NCBI RefSeq assembly: GCF_000196235.1
Contig: NC_008541.1
Coordinates: forward strand, 4,464,001-4,528,000
DNA: 64,000 nt
Source of the DNA: Arthrobacter sp. FB24
Lineage (GTDB): Bacteria > Actinomycetota > Actinomycetes > Actinomycetales > Micrococcaceae
Direction: 5' to 3'
Shown: one piece after another, positions 25,583 to 35,119 of the stretch
Layout: each line of letters starts with the position of its first letter
Numbering within the stretch: position 1 is the first letter of the stretch
Made by a program: the position numbers and the translations under genes
The notes under the pieces: model-generated
The model's input: the letters and a program-made list of their open reading frames with translations, nothing else
Told to the model about the DNA's origin: nothing
Database searches by the model: none

Positions 25583-26626
25583 ATGCTCTCCCCTGCCCTG
25601 CCCGTCCACGCCCAGGCTCCGGCCCCGGACTTAACAGCCTTGCCGCAGCACGTTCCGCTGGCCGTGCAGACCCGCGACGGGCTCGTGGAAAGCATCCACT
25701 ACGGCTCGGTGATCGCCACCGCCCCGGACGAATCAGCCGACGGCGGCCTCCGCACGCTGTTCTCTGCGGGCGCCCCCCTGGCACCTTTCTACCCGCGCTC
25801 ATCACTCAAGCCGCTGCAGGCCGTGGCGATGGTCCGTGCCGGCCTCGACCTTCCTGCCGACCTTCTGGCCCTCACCGCGGCCAGCCACTCCGGAGCAGCA
25901 GTGCACCGTGACGGCGCGCTCCGCATCCTCGAACTGCACGGGCTTACGGCCGACGCGCTGGAAAACAGCACCGACCTGCCGTACGGGCCGGACGAACGTA
26001 ACGAATGGCTCCGCAACGGCGGCACCGCTACCCGGCTCACCCAGAACTGTTCCGGCAAACACGCCGCCATGGCCGCAACCTGCGTCATCAACGGCTGGCC
26101 GGTCCGCGGCTACCTGGATCCGGAACACCCCCTGCAGCAGCTCGTCGCCGCCACAGTCCGGGAACTCACCGGCGAAGAACCCGAGCGCACCAGCACCGAC
26201 GGCTGCGGCACTCCGCTGTTCGCACTGACCCTCCGCGGCATGGCCCGCGCCTTCGGCCGCCTCGCCGCCGCAGTGGTGACAGATCCCGGAAGTCCGGAAG
26301 CCGCCGTCGGCCGGGCCATGATCCAGCACCCCGAAATGGTGGCCGGCGAAGGCCGCGATGTCACCGAACTGATGCGCCTGCTCCCCGGAGCGGTGGCCAA
26401 GGACGGTTTCGAAGGGGTCCAGCTCGTGGGCCTCCCGGACGGCCGCGCCGTGGCCGTGAAAATTTCCGACGGCGGGGACCGCGCCCGCATGCCGGCCACC
26501 GTCCGCGTACTGGAAGCGCTCGACGTCGACACCTCACCGCTCGCGGGCATCGCCACGGGAGCCGTCCTGGGCGGCGGCCACCCCGTCGGGCAGCTGACGG
26601 CCACCGACTTCATTCCGGCAACCTAG
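25583..26626 (+). CDS. L-asparaginase, Asparaginase_II (ReAV-type) family
   Basis: A 347-residue asparaginase of the Asparaginase_II family (Rhizobium etli ReAV type), unrelated to E. coli AnsA/AnsB. Diagnostic segments are SSLKPLQAVAMVRAG with the Ser-Lys pair, ASHSG, the metal-site CSGKHAAM (Cys and Lys) and DGCGTPLFALTLRGMARAF with the second cysteine. It hydrolyses L-asparagine to aspartate and ammonia; the product feeds the aspartase encoded next. No signal peptide, so cytoplasmic. It starts 43 bp after the regulator; no strong ribosome-binding site (CCAAGGAC is the best match). Confidence 0.9.
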   Translation: MLSPALPVHAQAPAPDLTALPQHVPLAVQTRDGLVESIHYGSVIATAPDESADGGLRTLFSAGAPLAPFYPRSSLKPLQAVAMVRAGLDLPADLLALTAASHSGAAVHRDGALRILELHGLTADALENSTDLPYGPDERNEWLRNGGTATRLTQNCSGKHAAMAATCVINGWPVRGYLDPEHPLQQLVAATVRELTGEEPERTSTDGCGTPLFALTLRGMARAFGRLAAAVVTDPGSPEAAVGRAMIQHPEMVAGEGRDVTELMRLLPGAVAKDGFEGVQLVGLPDGRAVAVKISDGGDRARMPATVRVLEALDVDTSPLAGIATGAVLGGGHPVGQLTATDFIPAT

Positions 26627-26675
26627 CGGCCCTGCCCCCAACTCTTCTCCCCAGCCACGCCTCCCGAGGATACCC

Positions 26676-28091
26676 ATGACCGAAAACGCTTCCCCCGCCG
26701 CCTTCCGTTCCGAGCATGATCTGCTGGGTGACCGGGATGTTCCCGCTGCCGCGTACTGGGGTGTGCACACCCTCCGGGCCGTGGAGAACTTCCCCATCAC
26801 CGGCCAGCCGCTCTCCACCAACATGCACCTGGTCCGCGGCCTCGCCGCCGTGAAACTCGCCGCCGCCCGCACCAACCACGAACTCGGCCTCCTCGACGCC
26901 GAACGCGCCAACGCCATCGCAGCGGCCTGCACCGACGTCCTCAACGGCAAACTCAACGACCAGTTCGTCGTGGACGTCATCCAGGGCGGCGCCGGAACCT
27001 CCTCGAACATGAACGCCAACGAGGTCATCGCCAACCGCGCCCTGGAAATCCTCGGACACCCCAAAGGCCACTACACCCGCCTGCACCCCAACGACCACGT
27101 CAACCTCTCCCAGTCCACCAACGACGTCTACCCCACCGCCGTGAAACTCGGCACCATTTTCGCCGCCCGCGAACTCCTGGACGCCCTCGCCGAACTCGAA
27201 GACGCCTGCGCCGCCAAAGCCCTCGAATTCCGCACCGTCGTCAAAATGGGCCGCACCCAGCTCCAGGACGCCGTCCCCATGACCCTCGGCCAGGAATTCG
27301 GCACCTACGCCGTCACCATCGGCGAAGACCGGCTCCGCCTGGCCGAAGCGGACCTGCTCATCCACGAAATCAACCTCGGCGCCACCGCCATCGGCACCGG
27401 CCTGAACGCCCCCGCCGGCTACGCCGCCACCGCCTGCCGCCACCTCGCCGAAATCACCGGCCTGCCCCTGGTCACCGCCCCGGACCTCATCGAAGCCACC
27501 CAGGACGTCGGCGCCTTCGTCCACCTCTCCGGCGTCCTCAAACGCGTCGCCGTGAAACTCTCCAAAATCTGCAACGACCTGCGCCTGCTCTCCTCCGGCC
27601 CCCGCGCCGGCTTCGGCGAAATCAACCTCCCCGCCGTGCAATCCGGATCCTCCATCATGCCCGGCAAAATCAACCCCGTGATCCCCGAAGTCGTCTCCCA
27701 GGTCGCCTACGAAGTCATCGGCAACGACGTCACCATCACCATGGCCGCCGAAGCCGGACAACTCCAGCTCAACGCCTTCGAACCCATCATCGTCCACAGC
27801 CTCCACAAGAGCATCTCCCACCTCGAAGCCGCCTGCCGCACCCTCACCGCACGCTGCATCCAGGGCATCACCGCCAACACCGACCACCTCCGCCGAACCG
27901 TCGAACAATCCATCGGCCTCGTCACCGCCCTCAACCCCCACCTCGGCTACACCACCGCAACCGCCATCGCCCAGGAAGCCCTCGCCACCGGCAAAGGCGT
28001 CGCCGAACTCGTCCTCGAACACAAGCTGCTCACCGCCGAGCAACTCGAAGACCTCCTCAGCCCCCAACGCCTGGCCAACCTAAGCAAGTAG
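26676..28091 (+). CDS. aspA: Aspartate ammonia-lyase
   Basis: A 471-residue fumarase/aspartase-superfamily enzyme with the signature [12 protein letters not shown], the catalytic serine loop. Further blocks are [35 protein letters not shown] and [17 protein letters not shown]. It converts aspartate to fumarate and ammonia; substrate choice over fumarase is supported by the asparaginase before it and the amino-acid permease after it. Codon use is unlike its neighbours: 11 of 14 lysines are AAA, against 1 of 15 in the permease gene. GAGGATACCC precedes the ATG. Confidence 0.92.
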   Translation: MTENASPAAFRSEHDLLGDRDVPAAAYWGVHTLRAVENFPITGQPLSTNMHLVRGLAAVKLAAARTNHELGLLDAERANAIAAACTDVLNGKLNDQFVVDVIQGGAGTSSNMNANEVIANRALEILGHPKGHYTRLHPNDHVNLSQSTNDVYPTAVKLGTIFAARELLDALAELEDACAAKALEFRTVVKMGRTQLQDAVPMTLGQEFGTYAVTIGEDRLRLAEADLLIHEINLGATAIGTGLNAPAGYAATACRHLAEITGLPLVTAPDLIEATQDVGAFVHLSGVLKRVAVKLSKICNDLRLLSSGPRAGFGEINLPAVQSGSSIMPGKINPVIPEVVSQVAYEVIGNDVTITMAAEAGQLQLNAFEPIIVHSLHKSISHLEAACRTLTARCIQGITANTDHLRRTVEQSIGLVTALNPHLGYTTATAIAQEALATGKGVAELVLEHKLLTAEQLEDLLSPQRLANLSK

Positions 28092-28122
28092 TCCCCGACC
28101 TCATCTTGTAAGGACCCCCCCC

Positions 28123-29673
28123 ATGACACAGCCCCAACAGGACACTGCCCAAAAGCAGGTCATCACCGACCACACCATCCCGGCGCACGCCCACGCCTCC
28201 GAAGCCTCCCTCCACCGCGAGGATGAGGGCTACCACAAGGGACTCAAGCCCCGGCAGGTCCAGATGATCGCCATCGGCGGCGCGATCGGCACCGGGCTCT
28301 TCATGGGTGCCGGCGGCCGGCTTGCCACTGCCGGGCCGGCCCTCATCATCAGCTACGCGGTGTGCGGCTTCTTCGCCTTCATGATCCTGCGCGCCCTCGG
28401 CGAGCTCGTGATGCACCGCCCCTCATCCGGATCGTTCGTCTCCTACGCCCGCGAGTTCTTCGGCGAGAAGGCTGCTTTCGTCACCGGCTGGCTGTACTGG
28501 CTGAACTGGGCGATGACGGCGATCGTGGACATCACCGCCGTCGCGCTTTACATGAACTTCTTCAAGAAGTACTGGGCACCCATCGCGGACGTTCCACAGT
28601 GGACCTGGGCGCTGACGGCCCTGATCCTGGTCCTCGGCCTGAACCTGATCTCAGTCAAGGTCTTCGGCGAGCTTGAGTTCTGGTTCGCGCTCATCAAGGT
28701 GGTTGCCCTGGTGACCTTCCTGGTGGTGGGTATCTACTTCGTCATCTTCGGCACGCCGGTGGAGGGCCAGCAGGTGGGCTTCAGCCTGATCGCGGACAAC
28801 GGCGGATTGTTCCCCAACGGCCTGCTTCCGGCGATTGTTGTCATGCAGGGTGTGGTGTTCGCCTACGCTTCCATCGAGCTGATCGGCACCGCTGCCGGTG
28901 AAACCGAGAACCCGGAAAAGATCATGCCCCGGGCCATCAACACGGTCATCTTCCGTATCGCGGTGTTCTACGTCGGATCTTTGGTGCTGCTTTCCCTGCT
29001 CCTGCCGTACACCTCCTACAAAGCCGGGGAAAGCCCGTTTGTCACGTTCTTCGGCTCCATCGGGGTTGAGGGCGTGGACGCCATCATGAACCTGGTGGTC
29101 CTCACCGCGGCGCTGTCCTCGCTCAACGCCGGGCTGTACTCCACCGGCCGGATCATGCGCTCCATGTCCGTCGCCGGATCTGCGCCCAAGTTCGCGGCCC
29201 GCATGAACAAGGCCGGCGTCCCCTACGGCGGCATTGCCCTGACCGCAGCCGTGGCCGTCCTTGGTGTGGTGCTCAACGCCGTCGTGCCCGCCGAAGCCTT
29301 CGAAATCGTGCTGAATGTGGCGTCCCTGGGCATCATCAGCACCTGGGCCGTGATTGTGATGTGCCAGATGCAGCTGGCACGGCTCGCCAAGCGCGGCGAA
29401 CTCCTCCGGCCGGCGTTCCGTATGCCCGGCGCCCCGGTGACCGGCTGGATCACCCTGGCCTTCCTGCTGGCAGTGCTTGTCCTCATGGCCTTCGACTCCC
29501 CCGTGGGAACCTGGACCATCGCTTCGCTGGTCATCGTCATCCCCGCGCTGATGCTGGGCTGGCGCCTCTGCCGGGAACGCGTCCTGGAGATCGCCGCGGT
29601 CCGCGACGGCTTCACCGGCCCGTACCCGCTCGTAGCCAACCGCCCGGGCCCGGGCGCGAAGAACAAGAGCTAA
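28123..29673 (+). CDS. APC-family amino-acid permease, probably for asparagine
   Basis: A 516-residue AAT-type permease with 12 membrane segments. [34 protein letters not shown] is the TM1 substrate/Na+-H+ hinge of the family; [19 protein letters not shown] (TM3), [21 protein letters not shown] (TM6 region) and the [17 protein letters not shown] loop follow. The ~45-residue cytoplasmic N terminus is His/Ala-rich. Position after asparaginase and aspartase suggests asparagine/aspartate uptake (AnsP-like); proline or GABA uptake cannot be excluded from sequence alone. AAGGACC lies 6-12 bases before the ATG. Confidence 0.88.
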   Translation: MTQPQQDTAQKQVITDHTIPAHAHASEASLHREDEGYHKGLKPRQVQMIAIGGAIGTGLFMGAGGRLATAGPALIISYAVCGFFAFMILRALGELVMHRPSSGSFVSYAREFFGEKAAFVTGWLYWLNWAMTAIVDITAVALYMNFFKKYWAPIADVPQWTWALTALILVLGLNLISVKVFGELEFWFALIKVVALVTFLVVGIYFVIFGTPVEGQQVGFSLIADNGGLFPNGLLPAIVVMQGVVFAYASIELIGTAAGETENPEKIMPRAINTVIFRIAVFYVGSLVLLSLLLPYTSYKAGESPFVTFFGSIGVEGVDAIMNLVVLTAALSSLNAGLYSTGRIMRSMSVAGSAPKFAARMNKAGVPYGGIALTAAVAVLGVVLNAVVPAEAFEIVLNVASLGIISTWAVIVMCQMQLARLAKRGELLRPAFRMPGAPVTGWITLAFLLAVLVLMAFDSPVGTWTIASLVIVIPALMLGWRLCRERVLEIAAVRDGFTGPYPLVANRPGPGAKNKS

Positions 29674-29694
29674 CTCCAGCCAGGCGGTTCCTTT

Positions 29695-29760
29695 AGCGCG
29701 AACGGACACATGCGGCCCTGAAATCTCCGGATAGACGGGCCGCAAGTGTCCGTTCGCGCT
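29695..29760. repeat. Large intergenic inverted repeat (AGCGCGAACGGACA family)
   Basis: Two 24-base arms (29695-29718 and 29737-29760) are complementary with one mismatch; each starts AGCGCGAACGGACAC and ends in GCGGCCC when read inward. The loop is 18 bases. It follows the permease gene and may end its transcript, although no T-run follows. Partial copies at 16814 and 32188 make it a repeat family and not only a terminator. Confidence 0.75.
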
Positions 29761-29859
29761 GATGTGTGGCCGCTGCTAAATCGGTAGCATGAAGCCATTG
29801 CGGGCAGTCGCACCATCAGCGCGGGTCCTGGAGCTCCGGGGCCGGGGAAGAGGTAGCTC

Positions 29860-30807
29860 ATGTCAGGATCCAAACTTGCCGTGGTGGGCGCCGGGAGCGT
29901 GGGCACCTCGCTGGCCTACGCCGCCCTGATCCGCGGTTCGGCAAGCAACATCGCCTTGTTCGACGTCAATGCCCTCAAAGCCGAAGCGGAAGTCCTGGAC
30001 CTCGCCCACGGCACCCAGTTCGCCGCGGCGGCCGCCACCGTCACCGGCGGCGGCGATATCGCGGTGACGGAAGGCGCCGACGTCGTCGTGATCACGGCCG
30101 GTGCGAAGCAGGCTCCGGGCCAGACGCGCCTGGACCTGGCCGGGACGAACGTCGGCATCCTCGAACAGCTCATGCCGCAACTGCTTCAGCAAGCCCCGGA
30201 CGCGGTCTATGTCCTGGTCACCAACCCCTGCGACGTGCTCACCGTGGCGGCGCAAAAGATCTCCGGCCTGCCCCCGGAGCGCGTTTTCTCCTCCGGCACC
30301 GTGCTGGACACGTCACGGCTGCGCTGGCTGCTGGCCCGCCGCGCCGGCGTCTCCGTGGCCAGCGTCCATGCCAGCATGGTGGGCGAGCACGGCGACACGG
30401 AGTTTCCGGTGTGGTCCGGCGCCACTATCGGGCCCGTCCCCATCCTCGACTGGGAAGCTGACGGCGAACGCATCTTCACCCCGGAATACCTTGCCGAAAC
30501 GGCACAAGAGGTGACGCAGGCGGCCTACAAGGTCATCGCCGGCAAAGGTGCCACCAACTACGCCATCGGCCTCTCCGGTGCGCGGATCGTGGAAGCCCTG
30601 CTCCGTGACGAGAACGCCGTGCTGCCCGTGTCCACCGTGCTGGACGGCCCCTACGGAATCTCCGGCGTGGCGTTGTCCCTGCCCAGCGTCGTGGGGCGCG
30701 GCGGTGTGCACCGCATCCTTCACACGCCGATGGACGATGGAGAACTGGCCGCCCTGCAGCATTCGGCGGACACACTGCGGAACACGATGGGTACGCTGGG
30801 AATCTAA
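29860..30807 (+). CDS. ldh: L-lactate dehydrogenase
   Basis: A 315-residue NAD-dependent L-lactate dehydrogenase. The N-terminal [16 protein letters not shown] binds NAD, LFDVN at beta-2 has the NAD-selective aspartate, and [13 protein letters not shown] carries the active-site loop with the Gln-x-x-Gly-x-(S/T)-Arg pattern that favours lactate over malate. [20 protein letters not shown] and the catalytic GEHGDTEF histidine complete the site. Interconverts pyruvate and L-lactate. Monocistronic; GAAGAGG precedes the ATG and a small hairpin follows the stop. Confidence 0.93.
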   Translation: MSGSKLAVVGAGSVGTSLAYAALIRGSASNIALFDVNALKAEAEVLDLAHGTQFAAAAATVTGGGDIAVTEGADVVVITAGAKQAPGQTRLDLAGTNVGILEQLMPQLLQQAPDAVYVLVTNPCDVLTVAAQKISGLPPERVFSSGTVLDTSRLRWLLARRAGVSVASVHASMVGEHGDTEFPVWSGATIGPVPILDWEADGERIFTPEYLAETAQEVTQAAYKVIAGKGATNYAIGLSGARIVEALLRDENAVLPVSTVLDGPYGISGVALSLPSVVGRGGVHRILHTPMDDGELAALQHSADTLRNTMGTLGI

Positions 30808-30840
30808 GAGCCGCACCTTTCGTTGAACGGTGCGGACTCT
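30807..30840 (+). terminator. Hairpin after ldh
   Basis: CCGCACC and GGTGCGG pair, extended by AGAG/CTCT with one bulged base; the loop is 11 bases. There is no T-run, so it is a weak or Rho-assisted terminator candidate. Confidence 0.45.
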
Positions 30841-30879
30841 ACAGCCACTGCGCACGGCAACAAGGGAAGGGAGAACGCT

Positions 30880-31398
30880 ATGCCTCACATTGCCGGCTCC
30901 CTGCCTCTCCCTGTGACTCGCCGGTTTCGGACCGCCCTGTTCCTTGGCGTCCTCGCAATCCTCGCCGGATTAGTCGGCATGCACGTCTTGGCGTCCTCGC
31001 ACACGCAGCACGGCCCCGGCGCCCTGGCGGCTGTTCCTGCCGGCGCCCACGCAACCCACGCCGCGGCGCCGAGTACAGCGGCCCGCACCGCGCCGAATGC
31101 CATGGCGGACGGCACGGTGCACGCCGCGACCTTGGATCCGGCGTCCGCCCGGCCAATGGGCAGCAGCGCACCGGAACCGCCGCCGTCGTGCGTCTCCACC
31201 GGCGCAACCGGTGAGATGTCTGCTCCGCACGCAAGCTGCATTCCCGCCCCGGCTACTGCGGGTCTCTTCGCGCCATCGCCCGGCACCACCTCTTTCGCCG
31301 GCCCGGAACCGGCCGCGGACACAGCCCGGGTGCTGTGTGCCGCCACGCACGTTCCTGGCAGTCCAACGCCCGGCGAACTCTCCATTAGCCGGACATAA
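30880..31398 (+). CDS. DUF6153-like membrane-anchored protein
   Basis: A 172-residue protein with one N-terminal membrane segment (RFRTALFLGVLAILAGLVGMHVL) and a long Ala/Pro/Thr/His-rich exported part with four scattered cysteines (SCVS, SCIP, LCAA). The layout matches DUF6153-type proteins, which in actinobacteria often sit next to DUF305 lipoproteins, as here. The His/Cys content might suit metal handling, but this is speculative. ATG 30880 follows GGGAAGGGAG. Confidence 0.6.
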   Translation: MPHIAGSLPLPVTRRFRTALFLGVLAILAGLVGMHVLASSHTQHGPGALAAVPAGAHATHAAAPSTAARTAPNAMADGTVHAATLDPASARPMGSSAPEPPPSCVSTGATGEMSAPHASCIPAPATAGLFAPSPGTTSFAGPEPAADTARVLCAATHVPGSPTPGELSISRT

Positions 31399-31537
31399 AA
31401 CCGGGAGCTGCACCGTGACGCTTCCGGTGCTTCCACCTGCCCCTGGATGCCGGTTCCCCGCGTTGAACCCCGCGCAGGAAGCCTGGCAGCCGCCCCTCCC
31501 GGCGCCCCGTGCCGGATTCCCCAAGGACACCATCCAC

Positions 31538-32161
31538 ATGAAGAAACCAATCACCCTTTCAGCCGCTGCCCTGGCAGCCGTCATCACGCTCGCCGGCTGC
31601 GGCTCGAACGCCACCCCCGGCTCCTCAACGATGCCCGCGGACCACGGGGCGATGAGCTCCAGCGCGCCGGCTGGCAGCCCTGGGGCCATGGGCCACAACT
31701 CCGCGGACACGCTGTTCACCCAGTCCATGATTCCGCACCACGCACAAGCCGTGGAAATGAGCGACATGATGCTCAGCAAGCAGGGCATCAACCCTGCCGT
31801 CACGGAACTGGCCACCAAAATAAAGGCCGCACAGGGCCCGGAGATCGAACAGATGAACGGCTGGCTCAAAGGCTGGAATGAACCCACGGCCATGGCCGGG
31901 CACGGCGAAGCAGGCCACAGCATGGCCGGCATGATGAGCGACGACGACCTCAAGGCGCTCGACGCCGCCCAGGGCAAGGAAGCTGCCAGGCTGTTCCTCA
32001 CCCAGATGATTGCGCACCACGAGGGCGCCGTGCAGATGGCAAAGGCCGAAATAGCCGACGGGCAGAACAGCGGCGCCGTGAAGCTCGCCCAGGAAATCGT
32101 CACGGCCCAGGAGTCCGAAATCAAGGAAATGAAGGAGCTGCTGGCCACCGCGGCTCCGTAA
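31538..32161 (+). CDS. DUF305 lipoprotein
   Basis: A 207-residue lipoprotein: signal peptide with lipobox LAGC (Cys ~21), a Ser/Gly/His/Met-rich linker, then two ferritin-like DUF305 repeats marked by MIPHHAQAVEMSDMM and MIAHHEGAVQMAKAE. The paired HH and surrounding Met/His residues suggest metal (often copper-linked) binding. It follows the DUF6153-like gene in the same direction with a 139-bp gap; AAGGAC precedes the ATG. Localised on the outer face of the membrane. Role unknown. Confidence 0.88.
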   Translation: MKKPITLSAAALAAVITLAGCGSNATPGSSTMPADHGAMSSSAPAGSPGAMGHNSADTLFTQSMIPHHAQAVEMSDMMLSKQGINPAVTELATKIKAAQGPEIEQMNGWLKGWNEPTAMAGHGEAGHSMAGMMSDDDLKALDAAQGKEAARLFLTQMIAHHEGAVQMAKAEIADGQNSGAVKLAQEIVTAQESEIKEMKELLATAAP

Positions 32162-32187
32162 CGGCAAAGTCGTCCACGCGCCGCGAG

Positions 32188-32200
32188 GGTCCGTTCGCGC
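32188..32200. repeat. Partial copy of the GCGCGAACGGAC repeat
   Basis: GGTCCGTTCGCGC is the complement of GCGCGAACGGACC, the core of the arms at 16814 and 29695. It lies after the DUF305 gene. Only the 12-base core is kept. Confidence 0.35.
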
Positions 32201-32333
32201 ACAGGTAGCCGCGGCCCGGGGTTGCGCTGGCGTAATGCAACGCCGCCGCAACCCCGGCCGGGTGCAGGTTCGCATATGCTCAGCGGAGAAGTTCACGCTG
32301 GCTCAACGACGAACCACCACAGGAGAAACGCTC

Positions 32334-33650
32334 ATGACCACCTGGCGGATCAGGGATTTCCATTCGGCCGACCTTGACGGCATCCTGCACCTCTGGGAAT
32401 CGCTCAAGGCCACCAACGTGGAGCCCGTCTATGCGCTCTCCGAGGTCCTGGCATCCTGCGAAAAGGACCACGCCGTAGTGGCAGTGCAGGGCGATATGGT
32501 GGTGGGCGCCGCCGTCGGACGCGCCGCGCACGACCAGGGCTGGATCGTCTTCCTGGCCACGCTCCCCGAATACCGCGGCCGCGGGATCGGCACTTCGCTG
32601 CTGGCCGCCGTCGAGAACCGGATGGCACCGCACGGGCTGAACAAACTGTCCGCGCTGATGCCGGAGTCCGAAACCCGTGTGGAAGCCTTCCTCAGCCGCG
32701 GCTTCGTCCTCAAGAAGAACCTTCGCTACTTCGAACGCACCATCCCCGTGCAGCGCCAGGAGCTCGAGCCCCTGGGCCTGCTCGGCGGCCGCATCCTGGC
32801 CCGCGACCTCTGGGAAAACGTTGCCGGCATGCGCAACGAGAAAGAACTGCTGGAACGCCGGCTGGTGCTTCCCCTGGCCGAGGCGGACCTGGCGGACGAA
32901 TTCGGCGTGGTGCCTCCGCGCGCCGTCGTCCTCTTTGGCCCTCCCGGAACCGGCAAGACAACGTTTGCGAAGGCGATCGCGTCGCGACTCGAATGGCCGT
33001 TCGTGGAAGTATTCCCCTCCCGGCTCGCGGCCGACCCGAAGGGCCTGGCCGGAGCCCTCCGGGAGACCTTCCTGGAAATCGCCGAGCTGGAACATGCCGT
33101 GGTGTTCATTGACGAGGTGGAGGAGATCGCATCCCAGCGGTCCGGCGAGCCGCCGTCCCCGCTGCAGGGCGTCACCAACGAGCTCCTGAAAATCATCCCG
33201 GCCTTCCGCGAACAGCCCGGCCGCCTGCTGGTGTGCGCCACCAACTTCATCCGCGCCCTGGACACAGCCTTCCTGCGCCACGGCCGGTTCGACTACGTGA
33301 TCCCCATCGGACTGCCCGACCGCCAGGCCCGCGAGGCCATGTGGCAGCGCTTCATCCCGGCCACCGTGGTGGACGACGTGGACGTTGAGCTGCTGGTGGA
33401 CCGCACCGAGGGATTCTCCCCCGCGGACATTGAGTATGCGGCCCGGAGCGCCTCCCAGCGTGCGCTGGAAAAGGCAGTGTACGACGACGGCGGGCTGGCT
33501 TCCGGGGGCGACGTCTCCGTCCGCGACGCGGTCCGGAAGGGTCCCGCCACGCAGGACTACCTCGACGCCATTGCAGACACGCGGACCACGGTGAGCAAGG
33601 AGGTCCACCAGGACTTCCTTGAGGACATCGACTCGCTGGGCCGGGTGTAG
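32334..33650 (+). CDS. GNAT acetyltransferase-AAA+ ATPase fusion
   Basis: A 438-residue two-domain protein. Residues 1-140 form a GNAT domain (IRDFHSADLDGILHLWES, acetyl-CoA loop EYRGRGIGTSLL near 79-90, VEAFLSRGFV). Residues 150-430 form an AAA+ ATPase: Walker A GPPGTGKTT (202-210), Walker B VVFIDEVEE (256-264), sensor-1 CATN (301-304), arginine finger RHGRFD (315-320) and sensor-2 GFSPADIEYAARSA. The ATPase resembles the FtsH/Cdc48/spastin clade but has no protease or N-domain of those proteins. All catalytic motifs are intact. ATG 32334 has AGGAG eight bases upstream. Role unknown; ATP-driven remodelling coupled to acetylation is a guess. Confidence 0.88.
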   Translation: MTTWRIRDFHSADLDGILHLWESLKATNVEPVYALSEVLASCEKDHAVVAVQGDMVVGAAVGRAAHDQGWIVFLATLPEYRGRGIGTSLLAAVENRMAPHGLNKLSALMPESETRVEAFLSRGFVLKKNLRYFERTIPVQRQELEPLGLLGGRILARDLWENVAGMRNEKELLERRLVLPLAEADLADEFGVVPPRAVVLFGPPGTGKTTFAKAIASRLEWPFVEVFPSRLAADPKGLAGALRETFLEIAELEHAVVFIDEVEEIASQRSGEPPSPLQGVTNELLKIIPAFREQPGRLLVCATNFIRALDTAFLRHGRFDYVIPIGLPDRQAREAMWQRFIPATVVDDVDVELLVDRTEGFSPADIEYAARSASQRALEKAVYDDGGLASGGDVSVRDAVRKGPATQDYLDAIADTRTTVSKEVHQDFLEDIDSLGRV

Positions 33651-33772
33651 CAGGCCGGGGGTTTCTGTTCCTCGCTGTTGTCAGCGGCATCACCTGGACA
33701 GCGACGCCCTCTGCAGCGTCTTCGACCTCACGCATATCGGTCTGCTGTGGTCCCGGGGGTAATCTTTGACCC

Positions 33773-35038
33773 ATGTCTTCCAACCCCCTCAGGCATGCCA
33801 TGGCCCGCATGGGCGGCCGCGACCCGCATGAGCAGCATCGGGCAGCTACTCCGCTGGAGCTGTTTTTCGACCTGACCTTTGTGATCGCGTTCGGAGTGGC
33901 GGGAAGCCAGTTCGCCCACGAAATCGCCGAGGCCCACTTCGGTGCAGGGCTGCTCGGGTTCTCCTTCGCCATGTTTGCCGTGATCTGGGCATGGATCAAC
34001 TTCACCTGGTTCGCCAGCGCGTACGACACGGACGACTGGGTCTTCCGGGTGGTCACTATGATCCAGATTCTTGGTGTGCTCATTCTGGCCATGGGGATCG
34101 AGCCGCTGTTCCGCTCACTGGTGGAGGGCGACCATGTGGACAACGCCGTCATTGTGGGCGGCTACGTAATTATGCGCCTGGCCTTGGTGTTCCAGTGGCT
34201 GCGTGCGGCGCGGCAGGACCCTGCCCGCCGCCAGACGTGCCTGCGCTATGCAACCTACCTCGGTGTGGTGCAGCTCGGCTGGATCGCAGTGCTGATCATT
34301 CAGGCGGACCTGCTGGCCACCATCCTGATGACCGTCCCCCTCTACGTGCTGGAAATGGCGACGCCGTACGTGGCGGAACGTTCGATGCGGACTCCGTGGC
34401 ACGCGCACCACATTGCCGAACGCTACGGGCTCCTGGCCATCATTGCCCTCGGCGAATGCCTGATCGGTGCCATCGAAACCCTCCGCGCCATCGTGGCAAA
34501 CCATGGCTGGAGCGTCGACGCCGCCCTGGTGGGTTTCGGCGGCACGGCGCTGGCCTTCGCCATGTGGTGGATCTACTTCATCCTGCCCGCCGGCCGTGCC
34601 CTCCACCTTCAGCGGCACCGCTCCTTCTTCTTCGGCTACGGGCACATCCCCATCTTTGCTGCCATCGCTGCAACCGGCGCCGGACTGCACGTGGCGGCCT
34701 ACTACATCGACGATGAGGCCCATATAGGCGCCGCACTGGCCGTGGCCTGCATCGCGGCCCCCGTAGCGGTGTTCAAACTCTCCCTGACGTGGCTTTACAG
34801 CGTGATGATCTGCGTGGACCGCACCGTCATTGCCGTCGCGGCGGGCGTCCTCGCGGCGCTGGCGGGCAGCGTTGGGCTCGCCGCTGCCGGGGTCTCCGTG
34901 CCCGTCTGCTTGCTGGTGATCGTGCTGGCGCTGGGCGTTTCGATTGTCATTGACGAGAAGCGCGGCACCGGCAAAATGAGCGCAGCACTGGAGCGGTTGG
35001 AGCGGGAGGTCTCGACGGGCCCGACCACCAAGGGGTGA
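33773..35038 (+). CDS. LtrA-family membrane protein
   Basis: A 421-residue polytopic protein of the low-temperature-requirement A family. ATPLELFFDLTFVIAFGVAGSQFAHEI is the family's first membrane segment; further hallmarks are WAWINFTWFASAYDTDDWVFR, HIAERYGLLAIIALGECLIGAIETL and a ~10-12 helix layout. LtrA was linked to cold growth in Listeria but the biochemical role is unknown. The C-terminal ~25 residues are charged. No Shine-Dalgarno; TAATCT seven bases before the ATG suggests a leaderless transcript. Confidence 0.87.
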   Translation: MSSNPLRHAMARMGGRDPHEQHRAATPLELFFDLTFVIAFGVAGSQFAHEIAEAHFGAGLLGFSFAMFAVIWAWINFTWFASAYDTDDWVFRVVTMIQILGVLILAMGIEPLFRSLVEGDHVDNAVIVGGYVIMRLALVFQWLRAARQDPARRQTCLRYATYLGVVQLGWIAVLIIQADLLATILMTVPLYVLEMATPYVAERSMRTPWHAHHIAERYGLLAIIALGECLIGAIETLRAIVANHGWSVDAALVGFGGTALAFAMWWIYFILPAGRALHLQRHRSFFFGYGHIPIFAAIAATGAGLHVAAYYIDDEAHIGAALAVACIAAPVAVFKLSLTWLYSVMICVDRTVIAVAAGVLAALAGSVGLAAAGVSVPVCLLVIVLALGVSIVIDEKRGTGKMSAALERLEREVSTGPTTKG

Positions 35039-35119
35039 CCTTCGGCCCTTCAACAACATCGCCGCGGGCTGCCAAGGTGTCCCCAGGGCCAGAAACCCCC
35101 GACCCGTGAGGTGGTAGCC

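Noticed and set aside
26610..28067. 485-residue minus-strand frame opposite aspA
   Set aside because: Gly/Asp/Val-rich nonsense reading caused by the strong C-ending codon bias of aspA.
32334..33650. Two genes joined by error (GNAT and AAA+)
   Set aside because: The frame is continuous with a helical linker, no internal ribosome-binding site and even codon use.
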